A stretch of DNA of 40,924 bases from Ichthyosporea sp. XGB-2017a (lineage: Eukaryota > Opisthokonta > Ichthyosporea), in NCBI GenBank assembly GCA_002811675.1, contig PDIM01000025.1:1-40924 (forward strand), read 5' to 3'. Below are positions 30,751 to 40,924 of the stretch, one piece after another. Position numbers and translations under genes: made by a program. The stretch's first letter is position 1. Every line of letters begins with the position of its first letter. The notes under the pieces were generated by a model. That model saw only the letters and a list, made by a program, of their open reading frames with translations. It searched no databases and was not told the origin of the DNA.

Positions 30751-32136
30751 ATGACTCATTCAACAGAGTACGGTGGTTTGCCTATGCATAGTGTGTCTTC
30801 TTTCCACGGGGATTTGCAGCTGGGTGAGTCGAGTGGTAGTACGGCTGGGGGATTTTCTAAGGAACATATGCACATTACACTCACAGTGGCGTTAACTGTG
30901 CTATATTCTCTTTTGGGGTTGCTTATTTTTCTACAGCTTTGCCGAATAGTGTACTACAGGCATAAAAAACTGAGTCACCAGACATTTTTTCTCGTTCTAT
31001 GTTTGCTTTGGGCATCTTTGAGGGCGCTGATGTTCACTCTTAAAATGGTTAGTCGTTGGCCTTTGCTTATGTACAGATCACTTTATTGTGTACCCTTTAT
31101 CCTTCAATTTGCAACATTTTCCCTTCTGGTTTTATACTTCGGGCAAGTAATCCATAAGAATTTCTGGACTTTTGAACAGAAAAAATTTTACAAAAAGGCA
31201 TATCTGATTTGTTGGCTGTGTGCCAACTCCATCTTTTTAATGACAAATATTGTGTGCATTGTCATTGTTGGGAACAGTGAAACCATTCCTTGGGGCATTT
31301 CTTTAACCAGAATGGCCGTGTCCGAGTTCCTTTTCTTTGTTTTATGTGTCATCCTGATTTATTATATTCGTATTATTACAAAGCAGACGAAAAATGCTTC
31401 TCTTTGGTTAGAAACGAGAGGCACGTCTGTTCTTCAGGTGGTTGCTTTGATGTCCCTTATAATTATGCTTTTTGCATCGCGAATGGCTTATAATTTTGTT
31501 GCCTTTTTTCCTAACAATGGAATGCACCCTTGGGGCTGTTACAATAATGCTGATCATGTCGACTTTGTTCTAGATACCGAATATTCATATATCTTTCTGT
31601 TTTGTGCTCTCTTTCTGTGGGAAATCACACCCACTTTTGTTGTTGTGTGGTTTTTTCGGGTAAAAAAGCCAAAAACATCTTCTGCACGGTCTTTGTATTC
31701 AAGTATACATAGCGGAAATCGACACCATATGAATGTTATTTGCGAAAGGAGAACGTCGTACTTTTTTGAAAACCCGAGACGATATGATTCGGATGATGAG
31801 GAATCTTCAGTTGAAAATAGCAATTTAAGTAACAGTCATGGTGCAAATACAAGCGGCAGTGGCCACACTAGTTCTGGGTTCTATGTCCACAATAGCAATC
31901 CGTATGACATACCACCAGCATTTAAAAGCTATAACATATATTCCCAAAACGGGGAAACGCCGCCTTTCTATGGGTCTTTAGTGAGAAGCTATTCTTCGAG
32001 CCGCTTTGACTCTTATGGCTCGAACCATGGATACGCTCATGCCAACACCAGCAATAGCAGTGTGAATAATGCTGCAAATGCGTCTCATACCAATCCTCCA
32101 GGAGATAAAAATTCGGGAAAGAGCATTAATTTGTAA
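30751..32136 (+). CDS. GPR137/TM7SF1-like seven-membrane-segment protein
   Basis: This intronless gene encodes 461 residues. Seven hydrophobic helices run from about residue 45 to 305: near LTVALTVLYSLLGLLIFL, FFLVLCLLWASLRALMF, FILQFATFSLLVLYFGQV, YLICWLCANSIFLMTNIV, SEFLFFVLCVILIYYI, VLQVVALMSLIIMLF and YIFLFCALFLWEITPTFVV. The FSLLVLYFGQVIHK and LWEITPTFVVVWFF segments fit the GPR137/THH1-TOM1 superfamily of orphan GPCR-like proteins. Animal members sit on lysosomes and modulate Rag GTPase and mTORC1. Plant members (TOM1, TOM3) sit on vacuolar membranes. The C-terminal 150 residues are Ser/Asn/Gly-rich and probably cytosolic and disordered. AATAAA is at 32334-32339. The family is clear; the exact location in this organism is inferred. 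Confidence 0.85.
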   Translation: MTHSTEYGGLPMHSVSSFHGDLQLGESSGSTAGGFSKEHMHITLTVALTVLYSLLGLLIFLQLCRIVYYRHKKLSHQTFFLVLCLLWASLRALMFTLKMVSRWPLLMYRSLYCVPFILQFATFSLLVLYFGQVIHKNFWTFEQKKFYKKAYLICWLCANSIFLMTNIVCIVIVGNSETIPWGISLTRMAVSEFLFFVLCVILIYYIRIITKQTKNASLWLETRGTSVLQVVALMSLIIMLFASRMAYNFVAFFPNNGMHPWGCYNNADHVDFVLDTEYSYIFLFCALFLWEITPTFVVVWFFRVKKPKTSSARSLYSSIHSGNRHHMNVICERRTSYFFENPRRYDSDDEESSVENSNLSNSHGANTSGSGHTSSGFYVHNSNPYDIPPAFKSYNIYSQNGETPPFYGSLVRSYSSSRFDSYGSNHGYAHANTSNSSVNNAANASHTNPPGDKNSGKSINL

Positions 32137-32560
32137 TTTTTAAGTTAAACAGCCTTCGCTTGCACCTCTCCTTCGCTTTGGCACGTTGTAGTTATCCGTA
32201 TACTCTTTCATTCCCTCCTCATTCTTCATCTTCTTCTTTTTCTACACTCTTTGCTTCTTTCCAAATTATGCGTTAATAACTAACCACTTAAACATAAACT
32301 GAAACCGAAAACTGAAATATCAGATAGTTAATTAATAAAAGCAAACAAGTTTGTGAAACGTCAAAAAGGAAAGCAAGGAAAGAAGAAAAAACAAAAGGCC
32401 TTGAAATAATGAAAAAAAGTACAGACCTCGCTCGGCCTCGCAAAAACAAAAAAAGAACATTATTGTTTATCGTTACTTTTTGGACTTTTGGATTTTCTAC
32501 TTTTTGTGTTTGCTGCAGTTAATCTGTGACTTTTGTGTTTGTTGATATTAGCGTTGCGTC
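32137..32560. other. GPR137-like 3' UTR and MED29-like promoter
   Basis: This holds the GPR137-like 3' UTR, with AATAAA at 32334-32339, and the short upstream region of the MED29-like gene. It is A-rich, with no coding exon recognised. Confidence 0.5.
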
Positions 32561-33234
32561 ATGTCACCTACAAAGAGAACTGCGTCTCAAAGAGGGAGAG
32601 AGTATATCGACTTGGATTCGATGGTAATGAATCTTAAGTTTGCTGTCGAGGTAACGTTTTATGATAAAAAAAAAAGGAAATGAAAACAGAAGTTCGCGTG
32701 GCTGATTTTATCATGACTTTTGTTTGTTTTATCGTCTAGGAAGTACTCCATAGTGCTGCACGAAGTCTTGCTGAGATAGGAATATCGTACAATATATCGT
32801 AAGTAGTCTCTCTCATACGCAAGAGTTTTTGCATAGTTTATATTTGCTAAAAGTGGATGTTTTTCAGTCATATTTCTCTTCAAGGTACATATGAAGGGGC
32901 TAAACCTTTGGAAGCCTCTCTAGAAGAGTTTGACGCTTTATGTGATGAGCTTTACAGGAGCCTAGATGAACAAAAACAATATTTAAAGCAGATGGTTGAA
33001 GATAATCACCATCTGGGCGCAATCATGGAGTCAGAAGAAGGGGAGGGTGAAGAATCCATGCTGGAAGCCGTTGATACAGAGGTAGAGCTGAAAGAGCGTC
33101 GGACGCATTTCGCAAAATACATCAGCTTCATAGAAAATATACACAAGCAGGTAGATTCGGTTAAAACTGTTCAAGATTACTTAAAATCCGTCTCTGGTGA
33201 AACGAAAGACCAAAGTGACTCAACACCTAATTAA
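32561..33234 (+). CDS. MED29: Mediator subunit 29-like protein
   Basis: Three exons, 32561-32650, 32740-32798 and 32868-33234, joined in phases 0 and 2, give 171 residues. The start ATG follows GCGTC and opens the only frame that splices through. The N-terminal third (MNLKFAVEEVLHSAAR) aligns in pattern with the helix LxxLKxxLxxLMxxAAxN of MED29. The key match is LEEFDALCDELYRSL against LEEFYALCDQLELCL of animal MED29. A later helix (YISFIENIHKQVDSVKTVQDYLKS) corresponds to the final conserved helix. An acidic loop (SEEGEGEESM) lies between. MED29, grouped with fungal Med2 in the literature, is in the Mediator tail, which links activators to RNA polymerase II. The call rests on short helix motifs, so orthology is likely rather than certain. 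Confidence 0.68.
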
Positions 33235-33503
33235 GTGAAACACGTTCGGGCTTTTTTTGGAAAGTTTATCCGACAGAAGATTTTATTGTATATATCTCTT
33301 TAAGCATAGCGGTTAGCTCTTTTCCCGCCATTTCAAATCAACACTTCACCTTAACACAATTCTTCTACTAATTCGCAAAGGTGCTTACACGCGAATCCCT
33401 AATAAATGCGCTCGTCATGTGAAGCATCTTTTTTGAAATTTGCTCCCCCCCCCCTCTCTCTCTCTTTCTTCCCTTTCAATATACACCTTTTTCGACCTCA
33501 TTC

Positions 33504-33833
33504 TTATCGCTTTAGGTAAAAGGCAAAGTCCAGCTTTTCCTTCATACCGCGTTGGTAGATGTTTGTTGCTTCGCTATACGCTTTGTTTCGCCTGGTAATC
33601 CATGGTTTAATAAATACTCTTTTGCTTCGAATGTTTCGGATCTAATGAAAACAATACAAAAGCAATTCCTAGTGAGTAAATAATAGAGCCATTTCCCTAC
33701 GTACTGCAAACCTGATACTTACAGATTTATCCTCAGTCATGTCATTCCTGAGAACTTTAAGGGCCCGATCCACCCCATTCTTTGTCGCTTCCACAGTACG
33801 ACAATAAAACTGTCTGTATGTCCCTTTACCCAT
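33504..33833 (-). CDS. MRPS21: Mitochondrial ribosomal protein bS21m
   Basis: Two minus-strand exons, 33833-33723 and 33641-33504, joined in phase 0 across an 81-base intron (GTAAGT...TTAG), encode only 82 residues. The protein reads MGKGTYRQFYCRTVE, then GVDRALKVLRNDM, which matches the AxxxLNRIL region of S21, then SIRNIRSKRVFIKPWITRRNKAYSEA, rendered here in parts: RSKRVFIKP, then RRNKAYSEA. These correspond to the IKHRRYYEKP and RRRQRESYERC segments of human MRPS21. It binds the small mitochondrial ribosomal subunit near the 16S-like rRNA 3' region. The gene is too small and too split to show in a simple open-frame scan. A minus-strand AATAAA lies at 33282-33287, overlapping the 3' end of the MED29-like gene region. 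No clear targeting peptide is seen, which is common for bS21m. Confidence 0.85.
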
Positions 33834-34333
33834 ATTTCCCCACTAAATCAAATCAACAAAACAAACAACGCACCCAACTGCTCTTCACTCAAAATTTAAC
33901 ACAAATCCATCACAAACCAAAGCAAATAAAGCTATGGAAGCCAAACAATACAAGAAAAGCAACAGCCTACAGCCTGCAGCTGGATCAACAGGCTGGATTA
34001 TGGGCTATGGCGTTACAATCCCATAGTCGCATAGAGATATAATCTAGGCCCCTATCCCCCTATCCCTCCCTCCCCCCATTCCTTTTGGACTGCAGCAGGA
34101 CAGTGGCCAGTGCCAAATGCCAATATCATATCATGCCTCCTCTGCCTCCCTCTGCTGCTGCTGAGTGCCTTTGTGTGTGTGCATGGAGCTGCGCAGACTG
34201 CAGAGGCAGCGATAAATCAACTGTGAAAGTCGGATTAGAGGAGAGAAGGAGGAAGATAGACGCAAAGGGAAGGAAAGAGTGAGAACTAAGAGAAAGTCAG
34301 AGCGCCAACTGTCTTGTGTGTTAAGAATACGCA
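33834..34333. other. Divergent promoter region between bS21m and the hydrolase-like gene
   Basis: The region serves the minus-strand bS21m start and the plus-strand gene starting at 34334. It contains C-rich and CTG/CTC-rich patches (about 34050-34080 and 34138-34165). No coding exon was recognised. Confidence 0.45.
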
Positions 34334-35906
34334 ATGCAAATAATGACGGCGTCTTGGTTGAAAAGCCCTGGTGCAGTAATTGTGGGTGTAGTTGGCTTCG
34401 TCAAGGTCATGAGTGATGCATTGCAACGCCTTGCAATTATACTAAATCCCAAAAGCTATGAAGGCATTAGCTGTCGCCAAAACTCAGAGAACATTGCGCT
34501 GTCAGTCTTCCTGCTGCCTATTAAGGCAGGTTATTTTTATCTCTTCAAACCCTTGAAACATTTGATTCTGATTGAGTTTCCAAGCTGGATTCTTTCGTTT
34601 CTGATGCTGACACTGGACTGCAATGAGGTAAGCCTTGGTATTTGATTATTCTAATATGATATTAAAAGCTAATATGAAATCGTATTTTACAGGAAAAGGA
34701 GCATACTCTTGTGACCAACGTGACATGCCCCCTTTCCTCAAAGCCCTCGATCCATAGGCAAAACGAAGAGCAATGGGTATTGGTTGGGGGTCTGTGTGAT
34801 GTAGATATGCTCAAAAGTATAGCTTACAAAGCTGGCGCCATTTTTGACAAGAACGAAGTGATTATAGTTCAGAAGCCAAATAAGGGCCTTGTTCTGGACA
34901 TGTTTGAATTCTATTTGCGGCGAGTTTTGGATAGTTTCATTGATTTCGATAGCAGTATTTCTTGTCCATATTGCCACGAATGTGAGAAGTATGGTCTTGA
35001 GGGAAATTCTGACGGACATGCAATGAGGCTTGGTAGATATATATGGAGAAAACTCTATTGCTTACTTCATTTCTTAGTGTTTAGAAGAGATAATGAATGT
35101 ATGGAAGTCTTGAAGAATCTATTGTTGTTGTACTCTTCGAACTACAGTAAGTAGAAGTGTCGAGGAGAGAAGTGTTTATTTGTCATGCGATGAACAAAGT
35201 GTGTTAATTTTAGTTGTATTTTACCATTATTCCCTTCACAAAGATGTCCGCAAAATTGTTCTTTTGTCTCTTAGTACATCATCGGCTGATGTGAGTCGGG
35301 TAATTGCTAGACTATTACATAATTTAGAACACGCTGATGATGATCCTGCTTCTACGTGGGCCATTCCTCGCCTTTTGGAATGCTTAGAGATATACTGCAT
35401 AGGGTCTGCAATCGAAATTCCTCAAGAAATTTGCAGTATGGGGTCTAAAAAATCCTCTAAGGATGAAATATTAAAGCCACATGTAGAGCATTTTTATGAC
35501 CTATCTGATCCACTTGTTCAATTTCCGACTACGTAAGTATTTAAACTGGTTCATTGGGGGTTTGGTCGTTATTAAAATATCTAACTTTGCTAAATAATTT
35601 TGCAGAAGAAGTGGAGAGTTCACTTTTATTTATAACAAAAAACGCCAGGGGACTCATCGAGACTATTTTCGGAATATAAAAGAACAGCTCTATTTGAACA
35701 AAAAAGGCCATTTCGCTACAACATCCAGGCTATATACATACCTCGTTAGTGATGAAGATTCCAGCGAAGGAGAAGAAGGAGTGCAGTGTAATGCCTTTGG
35801 AAAGCGAAGCAAAATGCCCATGGGCGACAGAAAAATGACCCCCAGGACTAAAAAAGTGAAAACCCAATATAAGAAACAGAAAAATGAACTAATGTCCCCT
35901 ATTTGA
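34334..35906 (+). CDS. Divergent alpha/beta-hydrolase-like protein
   Basis: Four exons, 34334-34627, 34693-35146, 35214-35532 and 35606-35906, join in frame to give 455 residues. The N-terminal 100 residues carry one or two hydrophobic helices (FLLPIKAGYFYLF; SWILSFLMLTL). The middle has WVLVGGLCDVDML then KSIAYKAGAIF and NKGLVLDMFEFYLRR, a pattern like uncharacterised plant, fungal and protist alpha/beta-hydrolases. The beta strand and nucleophile elbow region read KIVLLSLSTSSADVSRVIARLL, given here in parts: LLSLSTSS then ADVSRVIARLL, where active members have a GHSQG-type motif. HVEHFYDLSDPLVQF and a late KKGHFATTSRLY (compare GHL...YL) support the fold. The C terminus is acidic then basic. 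The call is from pattern memory; it could be another membrane-linked family. AATAAA is at 36071-36076. Confidence 0.5.
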
Positions 35907-36227
35907 TATTTTCCCATCTCAGAATTCAGCTGCAGGAACAGCTGGTCAGCGTGCAAACCATTTCTAATTTCTCCTCCGGTATTAGGTGCAGTACACACTG
36001 CTCAGTGGCTAAAAATAGCAAGGTCGAGGTACCTTGAAAACAGAAACCCTTTTTACCATCAATTATAAATAATAAATTCTGATAATGGCTTTTCTTTGTG
36101 CCATAATTATTTTTGTTTTGGTTCGTTGACATCCTTGTTGAAATTGCTGTTTTTTGCAGTTTTATATAAAAAATAGATTTGCAAAGTTCTCAACTGATTA
36201 AATATAACGTAAAGCATAAACGCGAGT
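35907..36227. other. Short intergenic gap before the Tmc-like gene
   Basis: This 321-base stretch includes the 3' UTR of the hydrolase-like gene, with AATAAA at 36071-36076, and the upstream region of the Tmc-like gene. I see no coding exon. Confidence 0.5.
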
Positions 36228-39200
36228 ATGACACAATCTAGGAAGAAGTACAAATACGAAAAGGTATGTTGGCCTTGCTCTAACACTTTTTATACTTACA
36301 AAAGTAAAACTCACTGTTTCCTTTTCTTTTTCCTTAGCTCGTATCACTAGATCATGAGGATGATGGAAATCATAGCAAGAAATTTGTATCAAAGGCTTTC
36401 CATAGTCTGAAGTATAGCTTATTCCAAGTGATCAACAGTATGTCATCTAAAATTACCAGAAAACCAGTCCTTCTATATATCTATGTGTTCTTGGAATTTG
36501 CTCAATTGTCAAGGTTGGTGCAACAAGTTAAACATACTTCATTTACAATTGAAATGCCTAACTAATTTAATGTTCCTTTTTTTCCTTTCAGTTTTCCTCT
36601 TGATCCTGGCTTTGAATGGTCGGATGGGATTTTCAAAGAAGTTCAAAAGGGATTATTTTATGTGAGACTGGGCCCTTTTGCGGATAAAAACGAGAGCATT
36701 AGTTCAGGCTTCAACTATGTCTTCTGGGCGCTTCTTTCTCTTACAATTCTTACATTAATACTTGTAGGGATTTCCATGGCCAATAAGCATCTACTGGATG
36801 AGCTGCAATGGCTTGTGAGCATTAATATGCCGTTTGTGTCTATTACCACAACTACCCTGTATATACCTATTGTCTATACTCTCTTGAAACCGGTGAGATG
36901 TTCTTCCGACTATGTTCATACAGGAGAATGTTTCTCAAATATCCAGCATCTTCTACAGGTTGTTCTAGGCCTACTGACATTAATCCTTTTCATCCCATTT
37001 TCTCTTTTAATCTCCATTCTTTATTATCAAAACCAGCCCACTGGGGATGAAATATTATCTCGCCCTATAGGCAGGTTCGATGGCATCCATCAACTTTCAA
37101 AAACGTTTCTGGTTTTTGGCTTTGTTATGATTGGGGACATAGGGGAAAATCAGTGGTTAGCATTCGTAGTTTGCATAATATCTTCTTTTGCTTCAGCGTA
37201 CGCTATTCATACTCTTCTTCCTTACTTCAACTTCTTCTATAACCAAGTCTTTGGGGCTCTATTTTGTGTGGTAGCATGGGAATCTATTTGTTTACTCTTT
37301 GTTCTCATTGTTGAATCAAACTCTACATCTTCGGTCATATTTCTTATTGGAGGAATTCCCCTCACCATTGCGTTCGAGAATATAAGATTACTGAAGAGGA
37401 AGAAAGAGCTACGAAACAAAAATACTAGTAATTTATCTTCTGTTCACAATTTTGAGCTCAAACTGAGATTATTTCTTCAGCACAAAGCTTCTGAGCATTT
37501 TAAGAGAGGAATGAACGATGATAATTTAACATTCGTGACTTCGTCTAAGATGAAAGATGATTCCGAGTCAGACGATGAAGACCTTATCCAGACACCAAAC
37601 CCCGCAAAGGAAAAAAACGATCTGTCTGAGAAAGGAAATGATTCAAGCGCTCAGTCAGAAAGCAGCGATGGAGTTGACAATGAAGCCGATGCGATGCGAG
37701 CAACATATAACGACTTTAAAAAGGCATCCGAAGAGCTTAACAACCAGTGCAATGAGTGGTTTAGCAATGCGGAGGATCACTTTAGCCACTCTGCGCTATT
37801 TTACATATACTGGGGACAGTTTCATTACCTAAATACTGACAATAGTTACGTTTGCAGGAAATACTTTTACAAAGCCTCAACACTTTCTAAATTTATTGAT
37901 GAAGATTTCTTAGTTTACAAAATGAAATTGCTTTTACTTACCCAATTCGAATGTTCTGGCATTATGAGTGCTCCGGAAGAAAGGGCCGATTTGTGCCGCA
38001 ATCAAGGGTTTGCAGGGAACCGATCCCCATATAGTACTGAATTACTGAATTATGCGCAATCAAAGAATCTTAATGTAGAAGGTAAACAACTCGATATTAT
38101 CATGGGTTTACTTGTTGGTGCTCTTGCCAATGAAATTTTGAAGCCAAAATCAAAGTCAGTTATAATCTACGAGGCCGCGTTTATGATAAACGAGCTGATG
38201 AAAAAAAGACAGAAAAATTACATACAGCATTCCAGGGTGAATGCACATAGTATGAAGCTATATTTTGATTACGCTACATTGTGGGGTGTTCTTTTAAACC
38301 AAAAAGAGGTAGGAAAGCCTGCCTTCGCTCGGGCCAAGGCTATATTCTTAGAACGGTGTGAGCAAGTTGACCTTGAAGAGAAAAGTACGGCAGCTCTATT
38401 CGACGATCGTTCAGCCATTGTAGGCAGCGTTTGTGATGCAGATGGTCTCTTTCGAATTGTGTATTGTAACGAGAATGTCCAGCATTACTTTGGCTATTCT
38501 GGAAAAGAAACGAATTACCTCGGTGTAAAAGATCTCGTTCCGCAGCCATTCAAACAATTTCATGATTTTTATATCAATACCCATATCCAAACTGCAAAAA
38601 CTACTATTCTAGGAAGACCTCAGCTTGTGTTTGCTTTGCATAAGGACGGGTACATTTTCCCATGTGAGCTTACTATTCACCCCCTGTTAACAGACAGATT
38701 TGACGAAGCAACGAATCCTTTCCTCCCTGCTTTTATAGCGAGTTTTAGGCAAGTGAGTAGCTCCGTCAAGGAAGGAGTAGAGGAGTACCTTGTGGTAAAT
38801 TGTTCAACTGCTCACATTTATTATGCAACAAAGACTTGTCCATTGCGCTGTGGATTTGTACAGGCTGATGTTAATATCAGAGAGCTTCATAGGTGAGTAC
38901 TCCATTCATGTAAACGTGTTTGTTAACTATATTTTAATGTTGACACTTTCCTTTCTCTCCCATCTTTGACACTCTTTTTATTTATGTAGTCAATTATATG
39001 ACCGGAAGTTAAACATAATTAACTGGATATCCAATTATTTTGAAATCCGAAGCAAGGCATTGAACGAACGTAAGTGTTTGATATGTTAAAGATGCGCTGC
39101 AAATGGAAGAGCACAAAAAAATCGAATATTAACTTGAGGATTAAATAATAGCCATATTGACTAGGATATCAAAAGGTGGCAATCGAATATGGGTTTCAAT

Positions 39201-40866
39201 AACTTCCTTTAACTTCCATGGAGAAGATATTGATATTGTCAAATTAGTGGTGATTGATGGGGGTTTTGTTGCTCCCAGAGATGGCTCAAAAAAAGAACTT
39301 GGTATTGACAGAAGTAGCTTGAAAGGAGCCATTGCTAACAAAGACTACAGTGAAATGATTATTGAAGAGGTAGAAGATGACTCGGAAGACATGGTTTTAG
39401 AACATGAACCGCAAAACTCTATGGGAGCAAAAAAACGATCTGTGCAGAAAAATATTCGCTTTGATAAAGAAGTTACTCAGAAAGAGGAGAAACTAAAAAT
39501 GGATACTCGGGCGGTCAAGAAAATTCACCAAATGAGATATTCATTAGCAAGCGAGGTAAGTTACGTGAGTGCTAATTGTTTACAAGAGCGACGAGGATTG
39601 AAACTTAAACTTTCACTTTCCTTTTTGTGGTTTTAATTTTGTCAAGTTTAAAACTGTTCACCCAACCATATCCAAATTCAAAATGGCTGTCGCTTTTGTG
39701 ATGCTTTTGACATTTTTACTTGCACTTGGTCTTTTTCTAACTATTCGAGCGTACAACAATGACCATTTTTCATTAACCCGAACGGAAAAGAGATCTAATT
39801 CGAGAGAAACGGATATTATTCTTCTTTCTCTTTATACTCGTCTACTTGATTTGAATTTAAAGGGAATAATTGCAACAGGATATGCGGGACTACCAAGTAT
39901 ACAAGGTCAGATAAGGGCATTTGCCGTTTCTCTTGAAAATACTGAAAATGATTTTAGTAAGTACGAGCTTTATTGGTATTTATTATTCAAAATGTTTCGG
40001 AATCCAAACAGCTAACTAATTTCTTGACGTCATATTCTGCAGCGCAAAACCGCAACGTTTGGAACAGTGAGCTTAAAAACGACTATTTTACCAATGACAA
40101 AAAAACATATGTCTATCGCAATTCACGGCAAAACATTCAGCTAGCGAATACAAACACGAATGTATTATTTATGTCCCAGAACGGGAAGATGCTGTCTGGT
40201 AAGTTGCTCTTGTTATTGAATACATTCTGACTATTAAGCACCTACTAACATGACCTATAGAAGCCACAAGCCTTAGTAGCAATTATGTTGATATCAACAG
40301 ATATGCCCAGTTTCTTTTAGTTAATGGTCTAAACGAAACTCTGAAATGGGCCAACATTTCTTCTCAACAATTTTCTGTAAGCCTTTAAAAACAAAATTCA
40401 ATTAGACAACACTCTACAGTGTGTTTTTCTTTCACTAACTTGAACCATTTCCGTTTTCTCAGAATTCTGTTAACGAAGATTTAGATGACAAGTCTGTAAA
40501 TTCCCTTATCTTTGTAGTTACTGCTCTAGCATGTATATGGTTACCTCTGACATACTTATCAATAAGCGTCGTGTCCAAATTAAGACGTCTCAAAGAGGAA
40601 ATAGTGCTTTTATTGAACAAAGTGAAGCGAGAAAAGATTCTTGAAATGTATCATTCGGCGTATTCTTTCAACAGAAATTTCGCTCTTGACGACATTAGCC
40701 TCCAAACAAAATCTTTTAAAGATGCAAAAAGGGCGGTTAAGTTTGACTTCGGTGAAGTTAATGATATTGCATTTCGAATGATGAAATCTGAAAGAAACGG
40801 ATTTCACAACATTTCAAGCTTGGAAAAAGTCAGTGAAGCCGGCAAGGAAGAAGAAAACGAAAAAGG
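36228..40866 (+). CDS. Tmc-like multi-pass membrane protein with PAS domain (3' partial)
   Basis: Nine exons can be joined in frame: 36228-36263, 36338-36513, 36592-38892, 38990-39069, 39152-39555, 39647-39956, 40043-40198, 40261-40376 and 40463 to about 40866, giving at least 1327 residues. The N terminus has about six or seven membrane helices (about residues 45-300). A cytosolic helical part with YIYWGQFHYL and SYVCRKYFYKAS looks TPR-like. A PAS domain (about 675-790) follows, with VCDADGLFRIVYCN, FGYSGKE and LVPQPFKQFHDFYI. A membrane helix near 1012-1035, an outside loop with Asn sites, and a last helix near 1205-1230 lead into a cytosolic tail. This order matches the tiny macrocysts (Tmc) proteins of Dictyostelium and other amoebae, whose function is not settled. 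At 40867 a GTGAGT donor could continue the gene beyond the window; if unspliced, TGA at 40868 ends it. Confidence 0.8.
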
Positions 40867-40924
40867 GTGAGTAGTTAAAACGCAATAAGAAAAAAAAAAA
40901 AAAAAGACCTGGAGATCCTAAGCT

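Noticed and set aside
33319-33332. A second E2F-like match, TTTTCCCGCCATTT
   Set aside because: It lies between the converging 3' ends of the MED29-like and bS21m genes and not in a promoter, so a chance match is more likely.
40868-40870. TGA taken as the certain end of the Tmc-like gene
   Set aside because: It is embedded in a good GTGAGT donor and the window ends just beyond, so the gene may continue; I left it as partial.
1-40924. Search for transposons, virus-like elements, tRNA, rRNA and CRISPR arrays
   Set aside because: No long terminal repeats, transposase or polymerase motifs, tRNA-like folds or regularly spaced repeats were seen by eye; only simple repeats and one short duplicated segment occur.

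Overview
This is a gene-dense eukaryotic nuclear window of moderate GC content. It holds about 17 protein genes on both strands, with short spliceosomal introns of roughly 65 to 150 bases. Donors are mostly GTAAGT or GTATGT, and CTAAC-like branch sites often precede the acceptors. The gene content points to a free-living amoeba, most likely an amoebozoan: a Tmc (tiny macrocysts)-type membrane PAS protein, a UGA-containing selenophosphate synthetase, secreted Cys-rich proteins and a G8/X8 protein, alongside ordinary eukaryotic housekeeping genes. The taxon is an inference; no rRNA or other direct marker is present. I saw no transposon, virus-like element, tRNA, rRNA or CRISPR array.

Layout, left to right. 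1-2.1 kb: gene-poor, with two unrecognised minus-strand open stretches. 2.1-4.5 kb: a secreted Cys-rich protein built on a duplicated module. 5.2-9.1 kb: a ZIP1/3-like metal transporter, then cytochrome c, then a LIV-1-type ZIP with a His/Asp tract and an EF-hand loop. 10.8-14.4 kb: translocon-associated protein alpha and a DENN-domain Rab-GEF, converging. 14.9-21.3 kb: PLAA (Ufd3/Doa1), an Abraxas/FAM175-like protein and RPA1. 22.9-28.0 kb: a 1680-residue secreted G8/CHRD/X8 protein. 28.6-33.8 kb: SPS2 with an in-frame selenocysteine UGA, a GPR137-like 7TM protein, a MED29-like Mediator subunit and a small bS21m gene. 34.3-40.9 kb: a divergent alpha/beta-hydrolase-like protein and a Tmc-like PAS protein that runs off the window edge.

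There is no operon-like functional cluster, but some local themes appear. Two zinc-family transporters flank cytochrome c. PLAA and the Abraxas-like gene, both tied to ubiquitin biology, are tail to tail with only 126 bp between stops. RPA1 has an E2F-type site in its upstream region. The two large secreted Cys-rich proteins look like extracellular-matrix or wall components.

The most noteworthy points are: (1) the selenocysteine UGA at 28723-28725, which would make automatic annotation truncate SPS2; (2) genes visible only after splicing by eye (bS21m, MED29-like, Abraxas-like, the RPA1 N terminus); (3) the domain build of the G8/CHRD/X8 protein and its duplicated X8 pair; (4) the Cys-rich module protein with no recognised family.
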